In this document: one piece after another, positions 27,559-35,845 of the stretch
How the letters are laid out: each line of letters starts with the position of its first letter
Numbering within the stretch: the stretch's first letter is position 1
DNA from: Fibrobacter sp. UWB2
Lineage (GTDB): Bacteria > Fibrobacterota > Fibrobacteria > Fibrobacterales > Fibrobacteraceae
Direction of reading: 5' to 3'
DNA length: 64,000 nt
NCBI RefSeq assembly: GCF_002210425.1
Contig: NZ_MWQK01000004.1
Location: forward strand, 124,001 to 188,000
Notes under the pieces: model-generated
The model's input: only the letters and a program-made list of their open reading frames with translations
Databases searched by the model: none
What the model was told of the DNA's origin: nothing
Program-made: the position numbers and the translations under genes

Positions 27559-27810
27559 TTAGCGCATGCTGTCCGAAACGAACGGGAGAATAGCCATCTG
27601 ACGGGCACGCTTGATAGCTTCGTTCAGCATACGCTGATACTTAGCAGAAGTGCCAGAAATGCGGCGCGGGATGATCTTGCCACGTTCAGAGATAAAGCGA
27701 CGAAGAGTCTTTTCGTCCTTGTAGTCAATGAACTTGACGTTGTTCTCGGTGAACCAGCAAGTCTTCTTGCGGCGAATACGAGTAGCCTGCTTCTTATCTT
27801 CAAAAGCCAT
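27559..27810 (-). CDS. rpsR: Small ribosomal subunit protein bS18
   Basis: 83 residues. bS18 binds the 30S platform as a heterodimer with bS6. Family core: [50 protein letters not shown]. The N-terminus has a single cysteine (RRKKTCWF), so it is a C-minus (non-zinc) form. Its start overlaps the rpsF stop by one base (TAATG), giving translational coupling that keeps the two partners stoichiometric. Confidence 0.97.
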   Translation of the reverse strand: MAFEDKKQATRIRRKKTCWFTENNVKFIDYKDEKTLRRFISERGKIIPRRISGTSAKYQRMLNEAIKRARQMAILPFVSDSMR

Positions 27811-28181
27811 TATTCAGCCTCCCCTTCTTCTGCGTCAACCGGAATAATTTCTTCGGTGGACTGTGCCTGAGTCTGGTCGTAAACGATTTCGCTCATCGGA
27901 TAATCAGCGAGGGTCATCCAGCGGAGAACGTTTTCGTTGAGCTTGAGAGCGGCTTCCATGTTAGCAACCACAGAGGCTTCGGCCTTGTAGTAGAAAATCA
28001 CATAGTAGCCATGCTGACGCTTGTTGATAGTATAAGCGAGCTTGCGCTTGCCCCAGTCGTCACGGCGGAGAATTTCGCCGTTGCCGTTGGTGATGTTTGC
28101 AGCGATAGTCTCGACTTCAGCCTTGATAGCGTCGTCAGAGATCATAGCGTCGATGATCACCATCGTTTCGTATTGTCTCAT
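27810..28181 (-). CDS. rpsF: Small ribosomal subunit protein bS6
   Basis: 123 residues from [15 protein letters not shown], the family N-terminus, preceded by AAGGGA. The longest reading frame would start at 28283, but that runs through the promoter and leader, so it is rejected. Family features: [38 protein letters not shown] and an acidic C-terminal tail. No ssb gene lies between rpsF and rpsR, unlike in many bacteria. First gene of the operon. Confidence 0.96.
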   Translation of the reverse strand: MRQYETMVIIDAMISDDAIKAEVETIAANITNGNGEILRRDDWGKRKLAYTINKRQHGYYVIFYYKAEASVVANMEAALKLNENVLRWMTLADYPMSEIVYDQTQAQSTEEIIPVDAEEGEAE

Positions 28182-28203
28182 AATGAGTCCCTTTGGTCTA
28201 TCG

Positions 28204-28228
28204 CCCGGAAACCGACATTGGCTCCGGG
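28204..28228 (-). promoter_or_regulatory. Hairpin in the rpsF leader, possible bS6:bS18 autoregulatory site
   Basis: On the minus strand CCCGGA (28228-28223) and TCCGGG (28209-28204) pair around a 13-nt interior containing GCC and CGG. It sits in the leader about 20 bases upstream of the rpsF ATG. In other bacteria bS6:bS18 binds an rpsF-leader hairpin with a CCG-containing bulge; the location fits, but I did not verify the consensus. Confidence 0.4.
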
Positions 28229-28254
28229 AGGGTTCCGAATAAATCGGTGCGGGT

Positions 28255-28283
28255 AATATAGAAAAAAGCGTTCCGGATGTCAA
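28255..28283 (-). promoter_or_regulatory. Strong promoter of rpsF-rpsR-rplI
   Basis: On the minus strand a perfect TTGACA (28283-28278), a 17-base spacer and TATATT (28260-28255). It is the best promoter match in the window and also shows that the long version of rpsF cannot be right. Confidence 0.85.
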
Positions 28284-28316
28284 ACCTCGGGAGGTAGTCG
28301 CCCCCGAAAAGCATCG

Positions 28317-29441
28317 TTAAATCCCGAACTGGAGGCCGACAAATCCGGCTACGGCCCATTCCCCCACTCCACGATTGAAGTATCGCTGGAATATCATTTC
28401 GAAGGAAACCCACGTCGAGCGGAGGTTGTTGCGCCCCCATGGCCAGATTTCTTGCACATTGAACGCAATTCCCGGGCTGAACGAGACCAGTTGCGCCCAT
28501 GAGAAGTTGAACTCGTAGCTTGCACTGCCCATAAGGCCCAAATAGCGGGACAAGGCAACACCCATGCCGACTTCGACACCAAGCGTAAAGCCATCGAGAG
28601 AGAACATCTTTTCGCAGTTCTTTTCGGAAACAGCATTCTGCGAGGATTCGCCTTCTTCGGACAGGCTGTCTAGTTCCGCAACCTTACTCGAATCCACTTC
28701 ATCCGAGCGGTTCCTGCGGACGCCGTCCTTCAATTCCTTGCGGAATTCCGAGAGGTCGGTCGTCTCGAGTCCAAGCATGGCGCCAGCATAAAAGTCTGCG
28801 CCCGTAAAGCTCTTGTGGAACTTGACATTCAGGCGGTAGCGCTGGTACATGAGCATCATATCGCGGTCGAGCGTTCCCCCAAAGAAGCGGACGTCGAAGC
28901 CACCCGTAACATAGTCCCTATAATGGTATTCAAACTGGCCCTGCCACACGCCAAGGCAATCGCAGTCATCGGATGCTTTGAAAAGCCCGGCACCGATGCC
29001 GACAGAAATACCATCCTTCAAATACGCCGACTGGTGAGGCAACGGGATGTTGTACCCCTTGGGCTTTTCTTGCGCGCGTGCCGATTCGGGCATAATCACG
29101 TAAACGGTATCGACGATGGTATCGCGAACGATTTCGCTTTCTATTGCTGTATCTGCGACGGAGGTTGCCGAGATGGCGGGATTTGCAAAATTCGTAGAAA
29201 CGTCAGTCGTACCGGACAGAGTAGCGGACTCCGGTGTCGCAGTGTCTAAATTTGCTGTTTTTTGCGAAGCTTTGCGAGAGGCTGTTTTGCGAGATTTCGC
29301 CGATTTGGATGTTGTAGACTTTTTAGTGACCACCTCGGACTTCGCTTTTTTCGCCTTAGAGCCAGAACGAACCGTACCGGAGCCTTTGGCTTCGGCATAG
29401 ACATTCAAAATCAGCAAAAGGACTAAAAAAAGAATTCGCAC
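28317..29441 (-). CDS. Outer-membrane barrel-like protein with Ser/Thr/Lys linker
   Basis: 374 residues, starting at GTG (no better ATG; MRILFLVLLLILNVYA is the signal peptide). Residues 18-110 are a basic then Ser/Thr-rich linker ending in ESEIVRDTIVDTVYVIMPES. From about 130 the protein shows barrel strands (ISVGIGAGLFKAS, WQGQFEYHYRDYVTGGFDVRFFGG, YQRYRLNVKFHKSFTGADFYAGAMLGLE, ... VGLQFGI), ending in a hydrophobic strand. No family recognised. An outer-membrane location is inferred. Confidence 0.72.
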   Translation of the reverse strand: MRILFLVLLLILNVYAEAKGSGTVRSGSKAKKAKSEVVTKKSTTSKSAKSRKTASRKASQKTANLDTATPESATLSGTTDVSTNFANPAISATSVADTAIESEIVRDTIVDTVYVIMPESARAQEKPKGYNIPLPHQSAYLKDGISVGIGAGLFKASDDCDCLGVWQGQFEYHYRDYVTGGFDVRFFGGTLDRDMMLMYQRYRLNVKFHKSFTGADFYAGAMLGLETTDLSEFRKELKDGVRRNRSDEVDSSKVAELDSLSEEGESSQNAVSEKNCEKMFSLDGFTLGVEVGMGVALSRYLGLMGSASYEFNFSWAQLVSFSPGIAFNVQEIWPWGRNNLRSTWVSFEMIFQRYFNRGVGEWAVAGFVGLQFGI

Positions 29442-29460
29442 GCTTGTAATTTAATAAAAA

Positions 29461-30396
29461 TTATTTGCTATTGCGACTTGCCTCAATCTGTTGGATCCGT
29501 GCATTTTCTATTTCTGCACACTTTTTCGAGACCTTATCATAAGAAAGCGTCGTAAAAGTTTCGCGAGGAGGCATAAGATCGAGCATCATTTTTTCAATAG
29601 CCATAGCACCCTGCATTCCAAGTATGGAAGCATTGCTCAAATCCAATCGGCGACTGGTTTTACGTTTATAATCCTTCAGAGAGACATCAACAGAATAGCC
29701 ATCCCAAACAAGATCCGAGTGGTATTCCTGTTTGTATTTTTCTATAGAATTTTTTAGTGATTTTGCAATTAAAGACTTTTCGGGACTCAGTAGCGCCCAC
29801 TGGACCGAATCGATATTTGGCTTTATCCGATGTTTATAGCCTTCATCATCAATATTTTCAGCACTACACATGCGATAGGCGGCACGATAAAAAACAGAGT
29901 CATTCCGTTCTCTGACGGCTATGATGCGGGTATCATTCCACCAGGCGTCTTCCTGAATCATTTCTATTTCGTAATCAGCATTCTGCGCTAACTCCAATTC
30001 AACACTCTGCAATGGTTCATCAACAATTTCTCCAAACGGAAACATTTCTGAATCATGATAAACCAACCATTTAATGGCCAAGAACAGAAGCAACACAACG
30101 ACAGAACCAGCTATTACATACAAAACTTTCTTCGTCTTAAAGAAATTCCCAATAAAAGCTCCCAAGACATATAACGCGAGAAAGAACAAGTCCTCAATAG
30201 CCATTTCTAAATCATTTTTGCCAACTAGCCATTGGACACTCCGGAACACGACAAATGCCGGAAGAAGCAAGCCAAGAACTAACCAAAACTTTTTCCACGA
30301 CGTATTTTTACGGAGCGCAAAGAAAATAATTCCCGAGAGGATTACGGGAAGAATCTCCGTTGCAAAAGTCATTAAGCATTTGAGAATTTCATTCAT
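29461..30396 (-). CDS. Membrane protein of unknown function, intact paralogue
   Basis: 311 residues. Four transmembrane helices occupy about residues 8-112 (for example EILPVILSGIIFFAL and VLYVIAGSVVVLLLFLAIKWLV); the remainder is a soluble domain with GEIVDEPLQSVELELAQNADYEIEM, VSLKDYKRKTSRRLDLSNASI and a helix MAIEKMMLDLMPPRETFTTLSY. The same soluble domain occurs in the upstream, frameshifted neighbour, so they are tandem paralogues. It starts within the neighbour's stop (ATGA) behind a GGAGG site. No family recognised. Confidence 0.78.
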   Translation of the reverse strand: MNEILKCLMTFATEILPVILSGIIFFALRKNTSWKKFWLVLGLLLPAFVVFRSVQWLVGKNDLEMAIEDLFFLALYVLGAFIGNFFKTKKVLYVIAGSVVVLLLFLAIKWLVYHDSEMFPFGEIVDEPLQSVELELAQNADYEIEMIQEDAWWNDTRIIAVRERNDSVFYRAAYRMCSAENIDDEGYKHRIKPNIDSVQWALLSPEKSLIAKSLKNSIEKYKQEYHSDLVWDGYSVDVSLKDYKRKTSRRLDLSNASILGMQGAMAIEKMMLDLMPPRETFTTLSYDKVSKKCAEIENARIQQIEASRNSK

Positions 30397-31432
30397 TTTT
30401 CCTCCGATCTATTTAATTCTAGGGAATCTTTTTGATCAGGGGTTTTAACTTGTTCAGCAGCTGTTTTATTTTGTTGACTATGAACGATGCTTTCGACAAA
30501 AACGTTGCGAGGATCATTGCACTTTTTTGCAACATCCCTGTAAGAAAGCGTGGTATAAATTTCACGCGGAGGCATAAAGCTTTCGAACGTTTTTTCAATC
30601 GTCATGGCTTCGTACACATGGGAAAGTTTTGCATTCGGAAAATACAGACGCCGACGAGTTTTGCGTTTGTAGTCTTTGAGTACGACCGAAGAGCCATAGC
30701 CATCGAGAACCTCATCTATAGAAAGTTCCTGGCTGTAATCTTCAATAGATTTTTTCAACTTTCGGACAACCACCGACTTTTCTGAATCCATCAATATCCA
30801 CTTGCCATCCGAAGTTCCACCGAATTGAATTGTCAATTTCGGTTCATCGTAATCATAATCGGTATTGGCACACATATTATAAGTAAACTTAAAAAATACG
30901 GAATCATTCTTTTCGCGGAAGGAGACGGTTTTGGAATCATCGCCCCATGCATCTGATTCAGACAAGAACATTTCATAATCTGCATCTTGGGTGGCTGCTA
31001 AATCGTTTTGTTCCAAAGGTTCATCGGAGATTTCTCCATAAGATGAACCATGAGGCTCCAACCGAAGAACAAGAAAATAAAGAACGGTACAATCACAACA
31101 AAAGGAACACTCAATCGATGCCAAATTTTTCTTGTATTGAACGCTCGGCCAAAAAATCCACAAACCATAAAAGAGAAGATATAGAGCAACATTGCCGCAA
31201 AAGGCAGCATTATTGAGAACAAGTAATCTACGACATCGCAATCAAAATTGGAAACCGCCCAAATATAGCCGCAAACGAGAGCGCAGAAAAGCGTAATCCA
31301 AAGGCCGAGCCAAAGTTTCTTTAAACGAAATTTCTTATAAAATAAAGCAAACAGAAAACTTAGCAAGTGCGGCAATACTGGCAAAATCATAAATTGTACC
31401 AGCATCAGATAATGCTCCGAGGGATTAGGCAT
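30393..31432 (-). pseudogene. Frameshifted paralogue of the membrane protein at 29461-30396
   Basis: Two reading frames together make one protein. The upstream frame (31432 to about 31055) encodes the four-helix membrane part, ending naturally at ...IFLFFGWSLMVH. The downstream frame (about 31050 to 30393) encodes the soluble domain from SSYGEISDEPLEQNDLAATQDADYE onward, collinear with the intact neighbour (GEIVDEPLQSVELELAQNADYE). Moving from the first to the second frame needs one extra base (or equivalent) near 31040-31060. No slippery heptamer is present there, so a real or sequencing indel is more likely than programmed frameshifting. Confidence 0.75.
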
Positions 31433-31516
31433 GTGCGAAGTATCCCTAAAGAATTCTTGAAAAAAATTCCGATATTTGCCAAAAGAAATTTATCATAAGG
31501 TTCAATATACACAAAA

Positions 31517-31545
31517 GCTCCCGGAGGAAAATCCGAGAGCCTTGT
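31517..31545 (-). terminator. Terminator downstream of trpS
   Basis: On the minus strand GGCTCTCGGA pairs with TCCGGGAGC (one G-U pair) and is followed by TTTTGTG. It lies about 100 bases after the trpS stop, on the far side of REP copy 2. Confidence 0.6.
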
Positions 31546-31560
31546 AAAATGTTTTAAAAG

Positions 31561-31614
31561 GGAGATGCCCGGTTCCTTCGACTTCGCTCAGGACAGGCTC
31601 CGCCGGGCATGACA
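31561..31614 (+). repeat. REP-like palindrome, copy 2 (long form)
   Basis: GGAGATGCCCGG at the left and CCGGGCATGACA at the right enclose about 30 bases that include a second imperfect hairpin (TTCGACTTCGCTCAGGAC). Same flanks and orientation as the other copies. Confidence 0.75.
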
Positions 31615-31645
31615 AAAGTAAAAGCCGAGCGGTCTCTTAGTCGCC

Positions 31646-32641
31646 TTAGTATGTACCAAGCAGATGACGCACGCGGTCCATCATGACCTTGGCCTTGGCG
31701 CGGGCGCGTTCCTTACCGTAAGCGAGAATCTTTTCGATTTCGTCGGTATGGTCGAGCAAGTAGAAGTACTTTTCGCGAGCGGCACCGAGATGTTCTTCGA
31801 GAACATTCTGGAGTTCCTGCTTGGCGTGGCCCCAGCCCATGCCACCTGCACGGTAGCGTGCTGCGAGAGCTTCGGTCTGTTCCGGCGTTGCAAAGAGTTT
31901 GTACAACTTAAACACATTGCAAGTATCCGGATCCTTCGGTTCTTCGATGCCCTGGGAGTTCGTCACAATCTTGCCGAGACGCTTCTTGAGAGCCTTCGGT
32001 TCAAGGAAGATGTCAATGTAGTTGTCGTAGGACTTGCTCATCTTGCGGCCGTCGAGACCCGGGATGACACCAGTGGATTCCTGGAAAACCGGTTCCGGAA
32101 CGGTGAACACTTCTTCGCCAAAGTGTTTATTGAACTTGATGGCGATATCGCGAGCAAATTCGACGTGCTGCTTCTGGTCCTTGCCCACCGGCACGATGTC
32201 TGCGCTGAACATGAGAATGTCGGCATCCATAAGGCACGGGTAGCAGTAAAGACCCATGTTCACATTGGAGTCCACATCAACACCAGCAGCGGTGTTCGCT
32301 TCGACCTTTGCCTTGTAAGCGTGGGCGCGGTTCATGAAGCCCTTCGGCGTGAAGCAGCTGAGAGCCCAGCTAAGTTCAAAGATTTCAGGAATATCACTCT
32401 GCTTGTAGAACAGGGATTCTTCCGGGTTGAGACCAAGAGCAAGCCAAGTGGCCGCGACCTTGTAGATGTTCGCGCGCATTTCGGCGCCGTTCTGCACAGT
32501 CGTCAAAGCGTGATAGTCCGCGATGAAATAGACCGTGTCGTAAGTCTTCGTAAGTTCAAGAGCCGGGCGGATTGCGCCCACATAGTTGCCGAGATGGGGA
32601 GTACCCGTCGGCTTGATACCGGTAAGTGAAATCTTTCTCAT
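31646..32641 (-). CDS. trpS: Tryptophanyl-tRNA synthetase
   Basis: 331 residues from MRKISLTGIKPTG; an in-frame ATG 9 bases upstream adds MHA and is less typical. It charges tRNA-Trp. The class I HIGH signature appears as PHLGNYVGA (about 16-24) and KMSKS is intact (GRKMSKSYDN, about 203-212). GVDVDSNVNMGLYCYPCLMDADILMF and GKDQKQHVEFARDIA form the Trp-binding pocket region. It is divergent from the RNase D gene across about 125 bases. Confidence 0.96.
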   Translation of the reverse strand: MRKISLTGIKPTGTPHLGNYVGAIRPALELTKTYDTVYFIADYHALTTVQNGAEMRANIYKVAATWLALGLNPEESLFYKQSDIPEIFELSWALSCFTPKGFMNRAHAYKAKVEANTAAGVDVDSNVNMGLYCYPCLMDADILMFSADIVPVGKDQKQHVEFARDIAIKFNKHFGEEVFTVPEPVFQESTGVIPGLDGRKMSKSYDNYIDIFLEPKALKKRLGKIVTNSQGIEEPKDPDTCNVFKLYKLFATPEQTEALAARYRAGGMGWGHAKQELQNVLEEHLGAAREKYFYLLDHTDEIEKILAYGKERARAKAKVMMDRVRHLLGTY

Positions 32642-32767
32642 GGCGTGCAATTTAGGAAAATTTCACTGTGCGTTACAGCACACTTGCGCGGGGAAAGTGC
32701 TGTGTTGGGGTAAATTCGGGGGAAAAATAGCGCGCTATCGATTTCTTTTATTACATTTCCTTGTCAA

Positions 32768-33928
32768 ATGATTAAAGACGAGAAATACATATTGGTAGAT
32801 AGTGAAGAATCGCTCGCAAACTTGCTTGCTGATTTGGAGCTTTATGACATGGCCGCTGTCGACACCGAGGCGGATTCCATGTACCATTACACGGCTCGTC
32901 TCTGTCTTATCCAGATTACCATTGGCGAACACCATTATATTGTGGATCCGCTTTGTGGGCTGGACCTTGCACCGCTGTTCAAGGCACGTGCAATGCAGAC
33001 GCTGATTTTCCACGGTGCAGATTACGACCTCAGACTTTTGTGGCAGACTTACGGCTTTTCGCCGAAGAGCATTTTCGACACAATGCTTGCAGCAAAGATT
33101 CTGGGCGAACAGCACCTCGGGCTTGCCGATTTGGTCAAGGAATATTTTGGCGACGAGCTCAAGAAAGAAAACCAGAGAGCCGACTGGACGATTCGACCAC
33201 TTTCGCTGGATATGTGCGAATACGCCATCCACGATACGTTCTACCTTCACGAGCTTTGTGCCATTTTAGCTGAAAAACTGCAACAGGCCGGTCGCATGAA
33301 CTGGCTCACGGAGCAGTGCAACACGCTTATCGAACACGCAAGGACTCCGAACGCCCCGAAAAAAGATCCGTGGCGCATTACGGGTTCCAGCATTTACGGC
33401 CCCTGCGCATTGAACATCCTCAAGCACTTGTGGGAATGGCGCGAAAAGCAGGCCGAAGAACTCGACCGTCCACCTTATAAGGTGATGCAGTCCGAACTGA
33501 TGCTTGCGATTGTGAATGCCCAGAATTCACATTTTCCGGAAGTCAGCGAAACGTTCCTGCCAAAGCTCCCCCGCAATTTCAAGGGAGACCGTCTAGAATC
33601 GTTCCTGAACATGCTCCGCACAGCGATGGCCGTCCCGGAATGCGATTGGCCGATGCGCCTCCCGAAGGCTCCACCACCGCCAGTCATCCCGCATTCGGAC
33701 TTGCTCAACGCGCTTAAAACGTGGCGTGACGAAAAGGCCGAAGAGCTGAAAATCGATGCAGCGCTCCTCGCAAACAAGTCTCAGCTGATTTGGCTTGCCG
33801 CTCCGGGAAACATTCCGTGGGAAAAACGCTACGAAGAAGCGCACTTGATGCACTGGCAGCAAGGCCTCTGGAACGAGATTTTGCGTGACAAGTTGCCAAC
33901 GGCAAAGCGCATTGGCGACGAAGAATAG
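32768..33928 (+). CDS. rnd: Ribonuclease D-like 3'-5' exonuclease
   Basis: 386 residues. RNase D trims the 3' ends of tRNA precursors and other small RNAs. The DEDDy exonuclease domain (about 1-175) shows ExoI AVDTEADS (D32, E34), ExoII FHGADYDLRLL and ExoIII YAIHDTFYL. Two HRDC-like helical regions follow (about 215-290, KHLWEWREKQAEELDRPPYKVM; and about 315-380, LKTWRDEKAEELKIDAALLANKSQL), as in E. coli RNase D. It is followed at 23 bases by the cyclo-ligase-like gene. Confidence 0.92.
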   Translation: MIKDEKYILVDSEESLANLLADLELYDMAAVDTEADSMYHYTARLCLIQITIGEHHYIVDPLCGLDLAPLFKARAMQTLIFHGADYDLRLLWQTYGFSPKSIFDTMLAAKILGEQHLGLADLVKEYFGDELKKENQRADWTIRPLSLDMCEYAIHDTFYLHELCAILAEKLQQAGRMNWLTEQCNTLIEHARTPNAPKKDPWRITGSSIYGPCALNILKHLWEWREKQAEELDRPPYKVMQSELMLAIVNAQNSHFPEVSETFLPKLPRNFKGDRLESFLNMLRTAMAVPECDWPMRLPKAPPPPVIPHSDLLNALKTWRDEKAEELKIDAALLANKSQLIWLAAPGNIPWEKRYEEAHLMHWQQGLWNEILRDKLPTAKRIGDEE

Positions 33929-33951
33929 AGCCTCAAAATAAAGGTTTTTAA

Positions 33952-34536
33952 ATGGCCGCGTCCATCGTTATTGTAATCTTAGTGTTGCTGATTTTCGGCA
34001 GCAGTCCCATCGTCGAGATGATCTTGAAGATGCGTCGCATGAAAAAGGGCGATGACATCATCAAGGAACCGTGGCAGGAAATCCACGACATTCCAGGCTA
34101 CCACGATGCAAGGAACATCGCTGCTTTTTACCCGCTCAAGGGAGAACCGAACATCATGCCGATTCTCGAGGAACTCGCCACCGAAGGACGCCTTTTGCTC
34201 CCAAAGTGCGAGGGCGAAGGCATCATGCACTTCTACAAGATTGCAAACCTCAAGAAGGACTTGGTCAAGGGGCACTATGGAATCATGGAGCCCCGCGAAG
34301 GCATCGAGAAGTTTGAAGGCGACATTCCTGTGTTCCTGGTCCCAGGCGTAAAGTTCAATTGGGATGGGAGCAGACAAGGACACGGCAAGGGATACTACGA
34401 CAGGTTCCTCGCCAAATACCCTAACGCATTTAAGGCAGGGATTATGACTCCGGCGCAACTTTCCAAGGAACCGCTAGAGCAGAAAGAAACCGATGTGAAG
34501 ATGCACACGGTGATTGCCTGTCGAGAAAAGTACTAG
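33952..34536 (+). CDS. 5-formyltetrahydrofolate cyclo-ligase homologue with N-terminal membrane helix
   Basis: 194 residues. The C-terminal two thirds match 5-formyl-THF cyclo-ligase, which converts folinate to 5,10-methenyl-THF: AAFYPLKGEPNIMPIL, GRLLLPKCEGEGIMHFYKI, GIMEPREG, VPGVKFNWDGSRQGHGKGYYDR (ATP/substrate loop). The usual N-terminal basic helices are replaced by a hydrophobic segment (MAASIVIVILVLLIFGSSPIVEMIL) that looks like a membrane anchor. The start is supported by AAAGG 7 bases upstream and is needed for that helix. Whether it is enzymatically active is unknown. Confidence 0.8.
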   Translation: MAASIVIVILVLLIFGSSPIVEMILKMRRMKKGDDIIKEPWQEIHDIPGYHDARNIAAFYPLKGEPNIMPILEELATEGRLLLPKCEGEGIMHFYKIANLKKDLVKGHYGIMEPREGIEKFEGDIPVFLVPGVKFNWDGSRQGHGKGYYDRFLAKYPNAFKAGIMTPAQLSKEPLEQKETDVKMHTVIACREKY

Positions 34537-34558
34537 CGTGGAATTCTAAATTTTTAAT

Positions 34559-34588
34559 GGAGATGCCCGCTCAGCGGCGGGCATGACA
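34559..34588 (+). repeat. REP-like palindrome, copy 3
   Basis: GGAGATGCCCGC (34559-34570), loop TCAGC, GGCGGGCATGACA. It lies between the cyclo-ligase homologue and the SpoU methyltransferase, 30 bases before the latter's start. Confidence 0.75.
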
Positions 34589-34618
34589 ATTTAAACCTTT
34601 TCATGGAGAATCCAGAAA

Positions 34619-35713
34619 ATGAGTTTCAATAATGACGACAGCCGTCGCGGTTTTGGTAACGATCGCAAGCGCCACTTTGGGCGCACAGCACGCCCCACAT
34701 TCGATGAGGCGAAGTTCAACCGCGAACATCCGGACGAACCAGAACGCGCTCCCGAACGCCGTGGAGGCATCGGAAGCCAGGCACACCTCCGTCGCGACCG
34801 CGACGATTTCGCCAATCGCCCGAGCCGTTTCGACAGCGACCGTCCGAGCTTTGGCGATCGCCCGAAGCGCTTTGAAGGCGAGCGTAATTTTGGCGAACGC
34901 CGCGAATTTGACAAGAGCCGTGCTAACCAGGAAAACTTCGTGCCTGCAGTCGGTGATGCCGATGCTGCCCCGCAGGTCGCCGTCGGTGGTATCAAGGAAG
35001 TCGAAGAACTTTTGAACAAGAACCCGCTCCAGGTCCACCGAGTGCTCTTCATGCACAAGTCCGGCAACCCGAAGCTCTATGAACTCCAGAAGCTCGCCAA
35101 GCGCGCCCACGTGCACGTGCAGCAGGTCGATTCCAAGATTCTCGACAGCTACGCCCGCCCGAACCACGGCGTCGTCGCTCTCATGAACGAGAAGGAACTC
35201 CTGAACTGGATGGACGTCCGCGAAGAATTCTTCAAAGCCCGTGACACGGGCGAAAAGAAGCTCATCGCCGTTGCCACAAACATCGAAGACCCGCGTAACC
35301 TCGGTGCTTGCATCCGTAGCTCGCTCGCCTTGGGCGTCGATATTTTGCTCCTCCCCGCAAAGGGCATGTGCGGCATTACCCCGAGCGTCGCCCGCACTTC
35401 CGCAGGCGCACTTGAAAAGCTCCGCATCTGCCGTCCGGACAACCTTGAAGGCGCCATCGGCGAACTCAAGATGGCCGGCTACCAGATTCTCGGGCTCGAT
35501 GCCGACACAGAAACAAACCTCGCCGGTTTCGACTTTGCAGACCACGTGGTGCTCGCCGTCGGTGGCGAAGACGTAGGCCTCCCCCCATTCATCAAGAAGC
35601 AATGCGACGCCGTACTCCGCATCCCGATGAAGCCCGAAGCTCATTCGTACAACGCATCTGTAGCCCTTTCGCTCGGCCTTTACGAATACGCTCGCTTGCG
35701 CATCAAAGCATAA
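34619..35713 (+). CDS. TrmH/SpoU family RNA 2'-O-methyltransferase
   Basis: 364 residues. Residues 1-115 are a disordered Arg/Asp/Gly-rich tail (many RPSRFDSDRPSFGDRPKRFEG-like repeats). A substrate-binding domain follows (about 122-190, VGGIKEVEELLNKNPLQVHRVLF), then the knotted SPOUT domain with motif 1 IEDPRNLGACIRSSLALGVD, motif 2 AVGGEDVGLPP and motif 3 IPMKPEAHSYNASVALSLGLYEYAR. Motif 3 has S-Y-N where most members have S-L-N. It methylates ribose in rRNA or tRNA; RlmB-like 23S G2251 is the commonest target, but the substrate here is not proven. Confidence 0.9.
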   Translation: MSFNNDDSRRGFGNDRKRHFGRTARPTFDEAKFNREHPDEPERAPERRGGIGSQAHLRRDRDDFANRPSRFDSDRPSFGDRPKRFEGERNFGERREFDKSRANQENFVPAVGDADAAPQVAVGGIKEVEELLNKNPLQVHRVLFMHKSGNPKLYELQKLAKRAHVHVQQVDSKILDSYARPNHGVVALMNEKELLNWMDVREEFFKARDTGEKKLIAVATNIEDPRNLGACIRSSLALGVDILLLPAKGMCGITPSVARTSAGALEKLRICRPDNLEGAIGELKMAGYQILGLDADTETNLAGFDFADHVVLAVGGEDVGLPPFIKKQCDAVLRIPMKPEAHSYNASVALSLGLYEYARLRIKA

Positions 35714-35783
35714 TTTGCACAAAACGCGCGAAATTAGCCGTTGTAAAGTTGTAAACGCAAACAACGTGTAAACAGAAATAAAC

Positions 35784-35815
35784 GCACCCTTTCAACAAGG
35801 GTGCATTTATTTTTA
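35784..35815 (+). terminator. Rho-independent terminator after the SpoU gene
   Basis: GCACCCTTT (35784-35792), loop CAAC, AAGGGTGC then ATTTATTTTT. It also shows that the CotH gene must start downstream (35846), not at the longest-frame start inside this hairpin. Confidence 0.9.
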
Positions 35816-35845
35816 GAAGAGATGGATAAGGAGTGTGGATACATT

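Noticed and set aside
28182-28283. N-terminal extension of rpsF
   Set aside because: The extension covers a near-perfect promoter and leader; the family N-terminus and RBS are at 28181.
31040-31141. Programmed -1 frameshift in the membrane paralogue
   Set aside because: No slippery heptamer in the right frame occurs near the junction, and the intact tandem copy needs no shift.
32674-32706. Inverted repeat ACAGCAC/GTGCTGT between trpS and rnd as a T-box or riboswitch
   Set aside because: Too short, with no T-box consensus or aptamer features. It may be an operator, but nothing supports that further.
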